Below are positions 7,153 through 14,547 of a stretch of DNA of 18,023 bases, piece after piece (within the stretch, counting starts at the first letter, position 1; each line of letters opens with the position of its first letter). This DNA comes from JARIHD01 sp041743655 (GTDB lineage Bacteria; Patescibacteriota; Saccharimonadia; Saccharimonadales; UBA4665), in assembly GCA_041743655.1 (NCBI GenBank), contig JBGTMJ010000048.1, forward strand, positions 1 to 18,023, read 5' to 3'. Below the pieces are notes generated by a model. It was not told the origin of the DNA, ran no database searches, and saw only the letters and a program-made list of their open reading frames with translations. A program made the translations under genes and the position numbers.

Positions 7153-7221
7153 AATAACACCAAAATTGTTATGCCAGAGGCGTTTATGCCACTCTTGAGA
7201 AAAATGAAACTGTTAGAGTAA
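7153..7221 (+). pseudogene. orphaned in-frame C-terminal segment of the PIN toxin
   Basis: Twenty-two codons in the toxin frame between TAG 7150-7152 and TAA 7219-7221 encode NNTKIVMPEAFMPLLRKM plus KLLE, a typical PIN last strand and helix. Preservation of the coding pattern suggests a recent nonsense change. Confidence 0.6.
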
Positions 7222-7243
7222 TCTCTTGCGACAAAGATCAGAC

Positions 7244-7610
7244 TCAAATTTTACCTAGGGCACAAGAGCTCTCAGTCAGGTTAGGAAAATGCCTTTTATC
7301 CAAATAGTAGAGAATAATCAGACTGATAAGCCCAGCAATGGACTGGATTAAAATGTTCAGCCCATAAATGGTGTGAGGTATTTTGTACTCGGTCATGAGT
7401 GAAGCTATGAATATTAAGGCTAAATACTAAGCCAACAAATCCACCTAGTACCAATACTTGGTAGACAACTAACGGATCGTTGTCACTCAAAATCATGAAG
7501 AGGCCTATGATAACGCCCCCAATGAGATAGAACCCAAGTTTTGATGCTCGAGTAAGGGTGTGCTGCATGATTGTATTAAGCCATACATTAATAAGCTGGC
7601 GAATATTCAA
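7244..7610 (-). pseudogene. small three-TM membrane protein gene, apparently frameshifted
   Basis: The open frame 7610-7296 encodes TM1 (LGFYLIGGVIIGLFMILS) and most of TM2 (VVYQVLVLGGFVGLVF), then turns into a His-rich, non-membrane sequence. Skipping one nucleotide near 7415-7430 continues as LALIFIASLMTEYKIPH, then TM3 IYGLNILIQSIAGLISLIIL, YYLDKRHFP and a stop at 7244. The composite makes a sensible ~120-aa three-helix protein, so the gene probably carries a 1-nt insertion. Likely start is ATG 7568 (MQHTLTRASK); the further upstream codon at 7610 is TTG. No SD. Family not recognised. A sequencing error or programmed +1 shift are alternatives. Confidence 0.5.
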
Positions 7611-7796
7611 TCCGCAACTAAAGCATATTTTTGAGTATATTTTAAGCCTAAACTAGCTAAAAAGGATAAAGTCGAGTTCAGTATTTTTCAAAAATACGTA
7701 CCGGTCAATCTATCCTGATGAGCCCGAATAATATATGTTAACCTGCCCTGTATCAATTAGATATGTCCCTCTGTTTCTTGAGTAGGCGCCAGAGTA
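7611..7796. other. intergenic region upstream of polA
   Basis: No supportable ORF. A perfect AT-rich palindrome, GTATTTTT-C-AAAAATAC (7681-7697), is the only clear structure. It could be a protein-binding site or a weak bidirectional terminator. Confidence 0.35.
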
Positions 7797-7802
7797 TATA
7801 CT
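7797..7802 (+). promoter_or_regulatory. -10 box TATACT for polA (leaderless start)
   Basis: TATACT ends 7 nt before ATG 7810, so transcription would begin at about the start codon. A weak TTTCTT lies 17 nt upstream. The AGGGG directly before the ATG is too close to serve as a Shine-Dalgarno. Confidence 0.5.
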
Positions 7803-7809
7803 TAGGGGT

Positions 7810-10356
7810 ATGCCTAAACGTTTAGTGATTATCGACGGGAAATCTGTTTTTTATCGTGGCTACTATGCTATGCCTAATTTAAGTACCAAAGACGGTACAC
7901 CAACCGGTGGCGTGTATGGCTTTGCCGTACTGGCTTTGGAAGTCGTCAAGCGGCTCAAGCCAGATTACGTTTGCGTTGCCTGGGACAAAAGTAAGACCAA
8001 TATCCGTTCGCGCCTGGCATTATACCCACAGTACAAAGCGGGGCGTAAAGCGCCACCACCTGATTTCTATGAGCAAATACCAGTTTTGCAGAATCTGCTT
8101 GATAGCCTGGGCTGGCCCTTGTACGAAGCCGATGATTACGAAGCCGATGATCTCATGGGCGCATTTGCCAAGCAGGTAGGTAAAAAGGGAATCGAAAGTT
8201 ATCTGGTAACCTCTGACCTTGACGTATTGCAGTTGGTTAATTCGCATACCCATATCTATACGCTCAAGAAAGGTTTAACAAGTATCGAACTGTTCAATGA
8301 AGCGTCATTCAGGGAAAAATATGGCGTTGATGCCCACCAGTGGGTTGATGTCAAGGCACTGAAAGGTGATTCTTCGGATAATATCCCCGGGGTGACCGGT
8401 ATTGGTGAGAAAACTGCGTTGGAGCTGATCGCTGAGTACAAGACGCTTGATGGCGTATATGAAAATATTGACTTACTGAAGCCTGCCCTTAAGGAAAAGT
8501 TAGACAAAGACAAAGACATGGCTTACTTAAGCCAGAAGCTTGTGACACTTATGGTGGATGCACCAGTCAAGCTGGATCTTGCCAGGGCTAAGCTGCAAGA
8601 TGGTGTGACCCCGGAATTTGCTGCCATGCTGCGTAAGCTTGAATTCCGCTCGTTACTCCGACAAGCTGAAGCTCAGTTATCACATAAAGATATTGTTGCA
8701 GCAGAGGCCTCAGTTGACGCCGTAGAGCCTGCCAAGAAGGTCGCATATAATCCTGAATCGTTCGGAGGCCATGAGCCACGTGTTCTGGGCCTAAGCAGTG
8801 ATGGCGGTGAGCTGCTAGTGAGCACTAAGCCACAAGAATATGCAGTTGTGAGCCTTCATGGGCTTACCCAGGCAGAAGTCAGCGCTATAGCAGCTGGGCC
8901 GGTTATAGGCCATGACCTTAAAAGTACATTCAGGGCCTTGCTTGCCAACAGTATTGGGTGGCCAGGCAAAGTAGGCCACGACACCCGTATCGGGGCGTTC
9001 ATGCTGAACTCACTGGAACGTTCGCGTGAGCTGGGTGATCTGCTGGAGCAACACATCGACACCGATGATGCCGGCCAGGTAACCGCAGCTATCTGGAAAC
9101 TATATAGAGACCAACGGCTACAGTTTGAGCAGCTTCCAAAACTCGCTCAGCTGGCGCGCGATGTCGAATTCCCAACCATTCATTTACTGGCACAGATCGA
9201 ACACGAGGGCATTTTACTCGATAGCAATTACTTACATGAGATGAGCATCAGGTTCGAGCAAAAAATTGGGGCATTAGAGCGCAATATTTATGCCAAGGCA
9301 GGCAAAGAGTTCAATATTAGTTCGCCAACCCAACTGGCAGCAATTCTATTCAGTACGCTGCAACTGCCAACCAATGGCGTCAAAAAAGGCAAGACTGGCT
9401 ACTCTACTGGTGCCAACGAGCTTACTAAACTGCGCGGCTTGCACCCTATCATTGATCTTATCACCCAGTACCGTGAATATACCAAGCTTAAAAGCACCTA
9501 TATTGATGCGCTGCCGAAGCTCGTCGATAAACATGGCAAACTGCACACTACATTTGCGCTGGATGTTGCGGCCACCGGCCGTTTAAGCTCTCACGACCCC
9601 AATCTACAGAATATCCCTACACGTACTGAATTAGGTCAGGCGATTCGCACTGCCTTTATGCCAGCAAAAGGACATGTATTTGTAAGCGCTGACTATAGTC
9701 AGTTTGAACTCAGGCTGGCCGCAGTCATGGCCCGCGATGAAAAGCTCATCGAAGATTTTAACCAAAACGTCGATATCCATACCAAAACGGCTGCAGAGAT
9801 TTATAATATTCCTATGGATCAAGTAGACAAAACCCAACGCCGTCACGCCAAGACGGTGAACTTTGCGGTGCTGTATGGCATGAGTCCGCACGGCTTAAGT
9901 ATCGCTACTGGTATGAACATGTACGAGGCTAAAGAATTTATCACCAAGTATTTTGAGCTGCGTAAGCCAATCCGTGAATACATAGACAAAACGCTCCATG
10001 ACGCCCTCGAAAACGGCTACGTCGAAACAATTTTTGGCCGCAGACGCCCGACGCCCGATTTAAAGAGTAGCAACTTTGCAGTGCGTGAAGCAGCCAAACG
10101 CGCTGCTGCGAACATGCCTATACAAGGTACCGAAGCCGATCTTATGAAGATGGCGATGTTGCAGGTAGAAGCTAAGCTGGGTGGTTTAGGCAAGCAGATT
10201 CTCCAGGTCCATGACAGCATTCTAGTAGAAACCCTCGAAAAAAACGCCAATAAGGTGGCAGAAATTCTACAAAACACTATGGAACATGTCCACTCGCCGC
10301 TAAACATTAAACTGAGAGTAGATGTAAAGACAGGCCATAATTGGGGCGAGTTATAA
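7810..10356 (+). CDS. polA: DNA polymerase I
   Basis: 848-aa repair and Okazaki-maturation polymerase. Residues ~1-290 are the 5'-3' nuclease: IIDGKSVFYRGYYAM, YPQYKAGRK, EADDYEADDLMG, TSDLDVLQLV and the H3TH GDSSDNIPGVTGIGEKTA. Residues ~310-470 occupy the place of the 3'-5' exonuclease but lack the DxE motif (VLGLSSDGGELLV instead) and the later catalytic Asp residues, so proofreading is probably absent. The polymerase part has ATGRLSSHDPNLQNIPTR, motif A SADYSQFELR (Asp628, with Phe632 at the position of E. coli Ile709), motif B RRHAKTVNFAVLYG (Arg677, Lys681, Phe685, Tyr689) and motif C QVHDS (Asp802; Ser803 where most have Glu). Start ATG 7810 begins the conserved first strand. It is followed after 9 nt by alr, so the two are likely cotranscribed. 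Confidence 0.98.
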   Translation: MPKRLVIIDGKSVFYRGYYAMPNLSTKDGTPTGGVYGFAVLALEVVKRLKPDYVCVAWDKSKTNIRSRLALYPQYKAGRKAPPPDFYEQIPVLQNLLDSLGWPLYEADDYEADDLMGAFAKQVGKKGIESYLVTSDLDVLQLVNSHTHIYTLKKGLTSIELFNEASFREKYGVDAHQWVDVKALKGDSSDNIPGVTGIGEKTALELIAEYKTLDGVYENIDLLKPALKEKLDKDKDMAYLSQKLVTLMVDAPVKLDLARAKLQDGVTPEFAAMLRKLEFRSLLRQAEAQLSHKDIVAAEASVDAVEPAKKVAYNPESFGGHEPRVLGLSSDGGELLVSTKPQEYAVVSLHGLTQAEVSAIAAGPVIGHDLKSTFRALLANSIGWPGKVGHDTRIGAFMLNSLERSRELGDLLEQHIDTDDAGQVTAAIWKLYRDQRLQFEQLPKLAQLARDVEFPTIHLLAQIEHEGILLDSNYLHEMSIRFEQKIGALERNIYAKAGKEFNISSPTQLAAILFSTLQLPTNGVKKGKTGYSTGANELTKLRGLHPIIDLITQYREYTKLKSTYIDALPKLVDKHGKLHTTFALDVAATGRLSSHDPNLQNIPTRTELGQAIRTAFMPAKGHVFVSADYSQFELRLAAVMARDEKLIEDFNQNVDIHTKTAAEIYNIPMDQVDKTQRRHAKTVNFAVLYGMSPHGLSIATGMNMYEAKEFITKYFELRKPIREYIDKTLHDALENGYVETIFGRRRPTPDLKSSNFAVREAAKRAAANMPIQGTEADLMKMAMLQVEAKLGGLGKQILQVHDSILVETLEKNANKVAEILQNTMEHVHSPLNIKLRVDVKTGHNWGEL

Positions 10357-10365
10357 GGAAGAACT

Positions 10366-11520
10366 ATGTTGCTCAGGAAACGCATTGATAGTATTTTAAG
10401 AAGCTTTGAAAAGGATTTTGAGACTCATAATCGTATTGAGGTTTCACAGTCAGCATTGGTGCATAATCTCAAAATGTTCGGAAAGATTAGTGGCAAACCA
10501 GTCATCCCTGTGCTAAAAGGGAATGCATATGGTCATGGCCTGGAGCTAGTAGCTACTGCGCTCAAGGGCCAAAACGTACCCTATATTGCCGTGGATGGCT
10601 ACTTCGAGGCCTTGCGGATACGTGAGGTGAGCAGTCAGCCCGTGCTCATCATGGGGGCTATAAAACCTACTAACTTTCCCCGAATAAAGTATGACAACTT
10701 CACTTTTGTTGTTCAGGATGAGGTAACGGTTGGTGCCCTTGGTGCTGTGGGCAAAAAAATTAAGGTGCACCTGGAGTGCAATACAGGTATGAATCGCTAC
10801 GGTGTGAAGCCCGACGGGGTTGAGAAGCTACTCAAACTCATCATGAGCTTTCAGAACCTTGAGCTCGAAGGAGTGATGAGCCACTTGGCTGATGCCGACG
10901 GTACCGATCCAGCAACTGCTCAGAAAGCAGAAGAACAGTTTGACGCTTGTGTTGAAGCCGCACGCAAGCTTGGCGCCCGGCCTACCTTGCTGCATGTTGC
11001 CCAAACTGCAGGCAGCACTAGGTCAAAATCTCAATACGCCAACGCCATGAGGTTGGGCATTGGCCTATATGGTATTAACCCTTTTGCTCCTGATAACACC
11101 TTGCACCAGCAGCTTGCTGGTTTACGCCCAGCGTTAAGGCTGATGAGCACCATAACCCAGGTTATTAACCTTGAAGCAGGCGATAAGGTGAGCTATAGCT
11201 ACACGTTTACTGCGCCAAAACCCATGCGTATAGGCGCGCTTCCCTTGGGCTATTTCGAAGGTGTCAACCGCTCGCTTAGCAATGCCGGTGTGGTAAAAGT
11301 TGGCAATACGTATGCACCAATTGTCGGCCGAGTGTGCATGAACCACACTATGATAAACCTTGACGGGGTGAAGGCTGAAGTTGGCGACGAAGTAATTGTT
11401 TACAGTGATAATCCTGATGACAGGAATGCCATTGACCGTATTGCTGCAGGGCAGGGGCTGTTCAATTATTCTTTGCTCACGGGACTCAGCCCTGATGTGC
11501 GCAGGGTACTTGTACCGTAA
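10366..11520 (+). CDS. alr: alanine racemase
   Basis: 384-aa PLP enzyme making D-alanine for peptidoglycan. The N-terminal TIM barrel carries VLKGNAYGHG with PLP-binding Lys51, GMNRYG with the ring-binding Arg, and an EGVMSHLADAD strand. The C-terminal beta domain has KVSYSYTF (Tyr at the catalytic Tyr265 position), ALPLGYFEGVNRSLSN and VGRVCMNH. Several normally conserved residues differ: DTGM reads NTGM, the carbamylated-Lys position is Glu (HLECNTGM), GYADG is GYFEG, and MDQ is MNH. It is therefore a divergent member, though the core catalytic Lys and Tyr are present. About 20 extra residues precede the barrel. ATG 10366 has AAGGA at a 6-nt spacing overlapping the polA stop, so it is the second gene of a polA-alr operon. 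Use as another amino-acid racemase is possible. Confidence 0.9.
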   Translation: MLLRKRIDSILRSFEKDFETHNRIEVSQSALVHNLKMFGKISGKPVIPVLKGNAYGHGLELVATALKGQNVPYIAVDGYFEALRIREVSSQPVLIMGAIKPTNFPRIKYDNFTFVVQDEVTVGALGAVGKKIKVHLECNTGMNRYGVKPDGVEKLLKLIMSFQNLELEGVMSHLADADGTDPATAQKAEEQFDACVEAARKLGARPTLLHVAQTAGSTRSKSQYANAMRLGIGLYGINPFAPDNTLHQQLAGLRPALRLMSTITQVINLEAGDKVSYSYTFTAPKPMRIGALPLGYFEGVNRSLSNAGVVKVGNTYAPIVGRVCMNHTMINLDGVKAEVGDEVIVYSDNPDDRNAIDRIAAGQGLFNYSLLTGLSPDVRRVLVP

Positions 11521-11579
11521 CATCCTTCTGTTTCTCCGCCTGGCCTCGCACAGTACAGTTTGAACAGGAGTAGTTTTCC

Positions 11580-11608
11580 TTGCAAAACAAGCAGCATTGT
11601 GCTATTAT
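11580..11608 (+). promoter_or_regulatory. promoter of the TM-anchored hypothetical gene
   Basis: TTGCAA (11580-11585), a 17-nt spacer, extended -10 TGC-TATTAT (11600-11608). Predicted leader is ~30 nt. A second TATAAT just 2 nt before the ATG (around 11638-11643) is too close to act for this start. Confidence 0.5.
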
Positions 11609-11645
11609 TAGTATATTCTACGTGGTAGTAGGCAAGTTATAATTT

Positions 11646-12212
11646 ATGAGATACTTTTTTGGATTTCTGGCCAGTGTTGCACTGATTATCTTTGTATTTA
11701 TCTTAGTACTAAGGGGGTTTAGTGGCAACAACGCTCCGCAGCCGAATCGCACTCCTCTTACTGACTACGCCTCCACTAATACACAAGTGGCCATGACTAT
11801 TGATGGCCCGGTTGTTGCAGAACCTGAGCACGACGCTTACCGCATTACTGTTGGCCGCAGCGAGACTCGTTTAGAGGCTTTGAAAGGTTATGAATATCAG
11901 GTAGCTGCTACTAAGACGTATGGTAATAACCAAGAGGCTTTTTACACGTTTCTTCGTGCGTTAGACCTTGCTGGCTTTAGTAAAGGCAAAGATGCTTCCG
12001 GGCAAGCAAAAGACGAGCGGGGCGTGTGTGCTGCAGGCAGGCGCTTTGTATTTGAGATTGTCAGCGGTACGTCGTCAATTCAGCGCTACTGGACAACCTC
12101 CTGTGGTGACCAAGGTACATTCAAAGGCAACACTGCTATCACGAAACAGCTTTTCGACCGCCAGATTCCTGGTACTGATTTCTCACAGACAGTCAATCGC
12201 TTGCGCCTCTAG
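11646..12212 (+). CDS. TM-anchored extracytoplasmic hypothetical protein
   Basis: 188 aa. One N-terminal hydrophobic segment (~4-23, FFGFLASVALIIFVFILVL) acts as signal anchor with no lipobox, followed by an Asn/Pro/Thr-rich linker (~25-45) and a compact alpha/beta domain. Two Cys (GVCAAGRR and TTSCGDQG) could form a disulfide outside the membrane. The end, FKGNTAITKQLFDRQIPGTDF, is helical. I know proteins of this shape from Saccharibacteria as uncharacterised; that is recollection only. It has its own promoter, follows alr by 125 nt and runs convergently into the DciA-like gene with 26 nt between stops. Function unknown; surface-exposed location is likely. Confidence 0.82.
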   Translation: MRYFFGFLASVALIIFVFILVLRGFSGNNAPQPNRTPLTDYASTNTQVAMTIDGPVVAEPEHDAYRITVGRSETRLEALKGYEYQVAATKTYGNNQEAFYTFLRALDLAGFSKGKDASGQAKDERGVCAAGRRFVFEIVSGTSSIQRYWTTSCGDQGTFKGNTAITKQLFDRQIPGTDFSQTVNRLRL

Positions 12213-12238
12213 GCGTTAAGCTTTACATATTCAAGAAG

Positions 12239-12475
12239 CTAGCCAATTCGAAGGACAATCGGCTTTTCGGTTTTTGCCGCAGCTTGTAACTTGGATACGT
12301 GAAAACGTAGTGTACTCGCAAGCGAGCCACTGGCAACTGTTACCACAATTAACTTGTCTTTTACTCCAACGGCTGAGCCTGAATTAAACGTTTCCTGGAT
12401 ATAGCGTTTAATGGCCAGAACTTCCGGCGGTTCTTTGGGGCTGTATGCCCCCAGTAAATCCTGTAAACTGTCCAT
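12239..12475 (-). CDS. DciA/DUF721-like short protein
   Basis: 78 aa. The second half (VGVKDKLIVVTVASGSLAST, LRFHVSKLQ, then PIVLRIG) follows the DciA/DUF721 KH-like pattern: a strand, a strand with hydrophobic 'vtV.s..la', the helix that binds the replicative helicase, and a last 'i..i.ir' strand. DciA loads DnaB in most bacteria that lack DnaC. This copy is short and has only a brief N-terminal helix (MDSLQDLLGAYSPKEPPEVLAIKRYIQETF). The start could be ATG 12475 or the adjacent GTG 12478. An extended -10 (TGG-TATAGT) ends 6 nt before the ATG. It is divergent from fpg across a large hairpin. Family call is by pattern, moderately sure. Confidence 0.65.
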   Translation of the reverse strand: MDSLQDLLGAYSPKEPPEVLAIKRYIQETFNSGSAVGVKDKLIVVTVASGSLASTLRFHVSKLQAAAKTEKPIVLRIG

Positions 12476-12481
12476 CACCCA

Positions 12482-12490
12482 ACTATACCA
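12482..12490 (-). promoter_or_regulatory. extended -10 box for the DciA-like gene
   Basis: Minus strand TGG-TATAGT (12490-12482) ending 6 nt before ATG 12475. It suggests a leaderless mRNA and mirrors the TGG-TATACT of fpg on the other side of the hairpin. Confidence 0.5.
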
Positions 12491-12523
12491 TGTGGCCTTT
12501 ATCCTGATGCTTAAAGGACACCA

Positions 12524-12647
12524 GGCCCCACATGTAGGTATCCCGGAGTATGTGCCCGCCCCTACGCGTCAAAGGGAATCCCTGAAGTACAGGGTTCCCT
12601 TTGACGCTTCGAGGCTACGGTACTCCGGGATACCTACATGTGGGGCC
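12524..12647. repeat. 124-nt long inverted repeat / hairpin between divergent promoters
   Basis: Perfect 27-bp outer arms (12524-12550 and 12621-12647), an unpaired internal section of 15 and 13 nt, then a second stem of 13 bp (12566-12578 with 12595-12607), one bulged T (12579), 5 more bp (12580-12584 with 12590-12594) and an AAGTA loop. No T tract and no flanking target duplication are seen, so it is neither a plain terminator nor a proven transposon. It lies exactly between the outward-facing -10 boxes at 12482-12490 and 12656-12664. Confidence 0.9.
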
Positions 12648-12655
12648 AGCAAGCC

Positions 12656-12664
12656 TGGTATACT
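12656..12664 (+). promoter_or_regulatory. extended -10 box for fpg
   Basis: TGG-TATACT (12656-12664), 11 nt before ATG 12676, predicting a 5' leader of only a few nucleotides. The -35 position falls inside the hairpin arm and has no good match. Confidence 0.5.
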
Positions 12665-12675
12665 GTTAAGACATT

Positions 12676-13548
12676 ATGCCAGAGCTGCCTGAAGTAGAAA
12701 CAGTGCGTATCGGCTTAAGCCGATTATTGCCTGGCAAGCAAATTGTTCGGGTTTGGCACGACTGGCCGAAGGGCTTCCCAAATGCCGAGCAAGATGTCCA
12801 GACGTTTCTAGTCGGTGCCCGCGTTACCGATGTAAGACGTCGGGCAAAAGTATTACTTATTGACCTTGATACCAACTACACGCTCGTAATCCATCTCAAG
12901 ATGACCGGTCAACTGGTATATTCCGGCCGCCAGGATCATTTCGGAGCGGGGCACCCTAGCGACAGTTTGGTCGGTGAATTGCCCGATACGTCGACGCGCG
13001 TGATATTCGATCTTGTGAATGGCGACCGACTATTCTTTAACGACCAACGCAAGTTTGGGTGGGTGAGGTTACTGCCCACCGCCGAAATCGCAAACCTCGA
13101 TTTTTTTCAAAAAGTAGGCCCTGAACCATTAGCCGCCGGTTTCATGCCTCAAGATCTGGCTAAACGTTTGGAAAGACGACCTAAGAGTTCTATTAAGGCA
13201 GTACTGCTTGACCAGACGGTTATCGCCGGAGTCGGCAATATTTATGCAGATGAGAGCCTGTGGCTCGCCGGCATTCACCCAGAGACAAAGGTACAGAATA
13301 TACCGGCGGCTAAAGTAGAGGAGCTTTACGAAGCAGTGCGTGCAGTCATGAACTTGAGTATCTCCAAGGGCGGCTCTACCGACCGTACGTATGTTGATGC
13401 CAGGGGGAGACAAGGTAGTTACCTTACATTTGCCAACGTCTTTCGCCGTGAGGGCAGCGCATGTCCACGCTGCAACAATATCATTATCAAGATCAAAGTC
13501 GCTGGGCGAGGTACGCACACTTGTCCATTGTGTCAGGTTCGATACTAA
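12676..13548 (+). CDS. mutM: formamidopyrimidine-DNA glycosylase
   Basis: 290-aa bifunctional glycosylase/AP lyase of base-excision repair that removes 8-oxoguanine and FaPy lesions. The N-terminus is the canonical PELPEVETV: Pro1 nucleophile after Met removal, Glu2 and Glu5. VRRRAKVLLIDL holds the conserved Lys, and HLKMTGQL and NDQRKFGWV follow. The H2TH DNA-binding motif is GVGNIYADESLW. The zinc finger is four-Cys (CPRC then CPLC) with the IKVAGRGTHTCP lesion-loop strand. Length is normal and every catalytic feature is present, so activity is expected. Start is fixed by the PELPE N-terminus, since Pro must be residue 2 of the ORF. holA follows after 71 nt with its own -10 box. Confidence 0.98.
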   Translation: MPELPEVETVRIGLSRLLPGKQIVRVWHDWPKGFPNAEQDVQTFLVGARVTDVRRRAKVLLIDLDTNYTLVIHLKMTGQLVYSGRQDHFGAGHPSDSLVGELPDTSTRVIFDLVNGDRLFFNDQRKFGWVRLLPTAEIANLDFFQKVGPEPLAAGFMPQDLAKRLERRPKSSIKAVLLDQTVIAGVGNIYADESLWLAGIHPETKVQNIPAAKVEELYEAVRAVMNLSISKGGSTDRTYVDARGRQGSYLTFANVFRREGSACPRCNNIIIKIKVAGRGTHTCPLCQVRY

Positions 13549-13601
13549 GTGCCTTGATAGTTTGCAGGCAGCGAGCTACAGAAAGGGCGAGAGCAGCAAC
13601 G

Positions 13602-13610
13602 TGCTATCAT
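13602..13610 (+). promoter_or_regulatory. extended -10 box for holA
   Basis: TGC-TATCAT (13602-13610) ending 9 nt before ATG 13620; no SD and no convincing -35. Confidence 0.4.
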
Positions 13611-13619
13611 AGCTACGTT

Positions 13620-14546
13620 ATGATTGTGACAATCACCGGGGTCAACGATTCGTTGCGCAAGAGTGAGCTAAATAAATTGGTAGATACTTTTATCGTTTCA
13701 TATGACGCTATGGCTGTCGAACGTTTTGATGGTGAAGATGCATCCTTCGAAAGAATGTGCGAAAGCGTACAGAGCCTGCCGTTCCTGAGCCCTAAGAAGC
13801 TAGTGATCCTGCGTGAGCCGGGCAAACAAAGAGCATTTGCCGATACTATACATACGATACTCACCAGCATTGCCGATACAACTGACTTAATTATCCATGA
13901 ACCCAAGCTGGACAAGCGTAGTAGTTATTATAAGACGCTTAAAAAACAGACCGACTTCCGGGAATTAAATGATTTGGACAGTATTGCACTCGGCAAGTGG
14001 GCAATAGAGTATACCAAAGGGAAAGGCGGAAGTCTGAACGGGGCTGACGCAAAAACGCTGGTAGATCGTCTGGGACCCAACCAGCAACAATTGCAGAATG
14101 AGCTGGACAAACTCCTGGCCTATAATCCTGCAATTACCCGCATGACTATCGAGCTTCTCACTGAACCGTTACCACAAGGGACGATTTTTGCGTTGCTTGA
14201 TGCGGCTTTCTCGGGTAAAACACGGCGAGCCTTTGATCTCTATGCAGAGCAACGGGCGCTGAAAGTCGAGCCCCAGGCTATCATAGCGATGTTAGCCTGG
14301 CAGCTTTACAGTATGGTTCTCGTCAAGACCGCAGGCAAGCGAGGTACTGACCAAGTAGCCAAAGACGCCAAACTAAATCCTTTTATTGTTCGCAAGAATC
14401 ACAATATTGTGCGTAACCTTACACTTGAACAGTTACGGGAGTTTATAAGCGATCTTTTGAAACTAGACATGCAGCTAAAACGTACGAGTATAGACGCCGA
14501 TGCAGCGCTGCAGCTCTATATACTGAACCTATCAACCAAGATTTAG
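13620..14546 (+). CDS. holA: DNA polymerase III delta subunit (clamp-loader wrench)
   Basis: 308 aa, opens the beta clamp within the clamp-loader complex. The N-terminal AAA+-like fold lacks Walker motifs, as expected of delta: VTITGVNDSLRKSELNKLVD, then FERMCESVQSLPFLSPKKLVILREP, the beta-interaction region typical of HolA, and LIIHEPKLDKRSSYYKTLKK. The middle has GADAKTLVDRLGPNQQQLQNELDKL, and the C-terminal collar domain has TIFALLDAAFSGKTRRAFDLY, then LKVEPQAIIAMLAWQLYSM and LEQLREFISDLLKLDMQLKR. A frame open from 13461 would add 53 residues overlapping fpg; I chose ATG 13620 because it begins the family's first strand. The stop is 1 nt from the convergent rpsT stop, with no room for a terminator. 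Confidence 0.93.
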   Translation: MIVTITGVNDSLRKSELNKLVDTFIVSYDAMAVERFDGEDASFERMCESVQSLPFLSPKKLVILREPGKQRAFADTIHTILTSIADTTDLIIHEPKLDKRSSYYKTLKKQTDFRELNDLDSIALGKWAIEYTKGKGGSLNGADAKTLVDRLGPNQQQLQNELDKLLAYNPAITRMTIELLTEPLPQGTIFALLDAAFSGKTRRAFDLYAEQRALKVEPQAIIAMLAWQLYSMVLVKTAGKRGTDQVAKDAKLNPFIVRKNHNIVRNLTLEQLREFISDLLKLDMQLKRTSIDADAALQLYILNLSTKI

Positions 14547-14547
14547 A

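Noticed and set aside
12519..12652. Target-site duplication around the long inverted repeat
   Set aside because: Flanks CACCA and AGCAA differ, so no duplication supports transposition directly.
13461..13619. 53-residue upstream extension of HolA
   Set aside because: Overlaps fpg, has no family similarity, and the -10 box at 13605-13610 lies within it.
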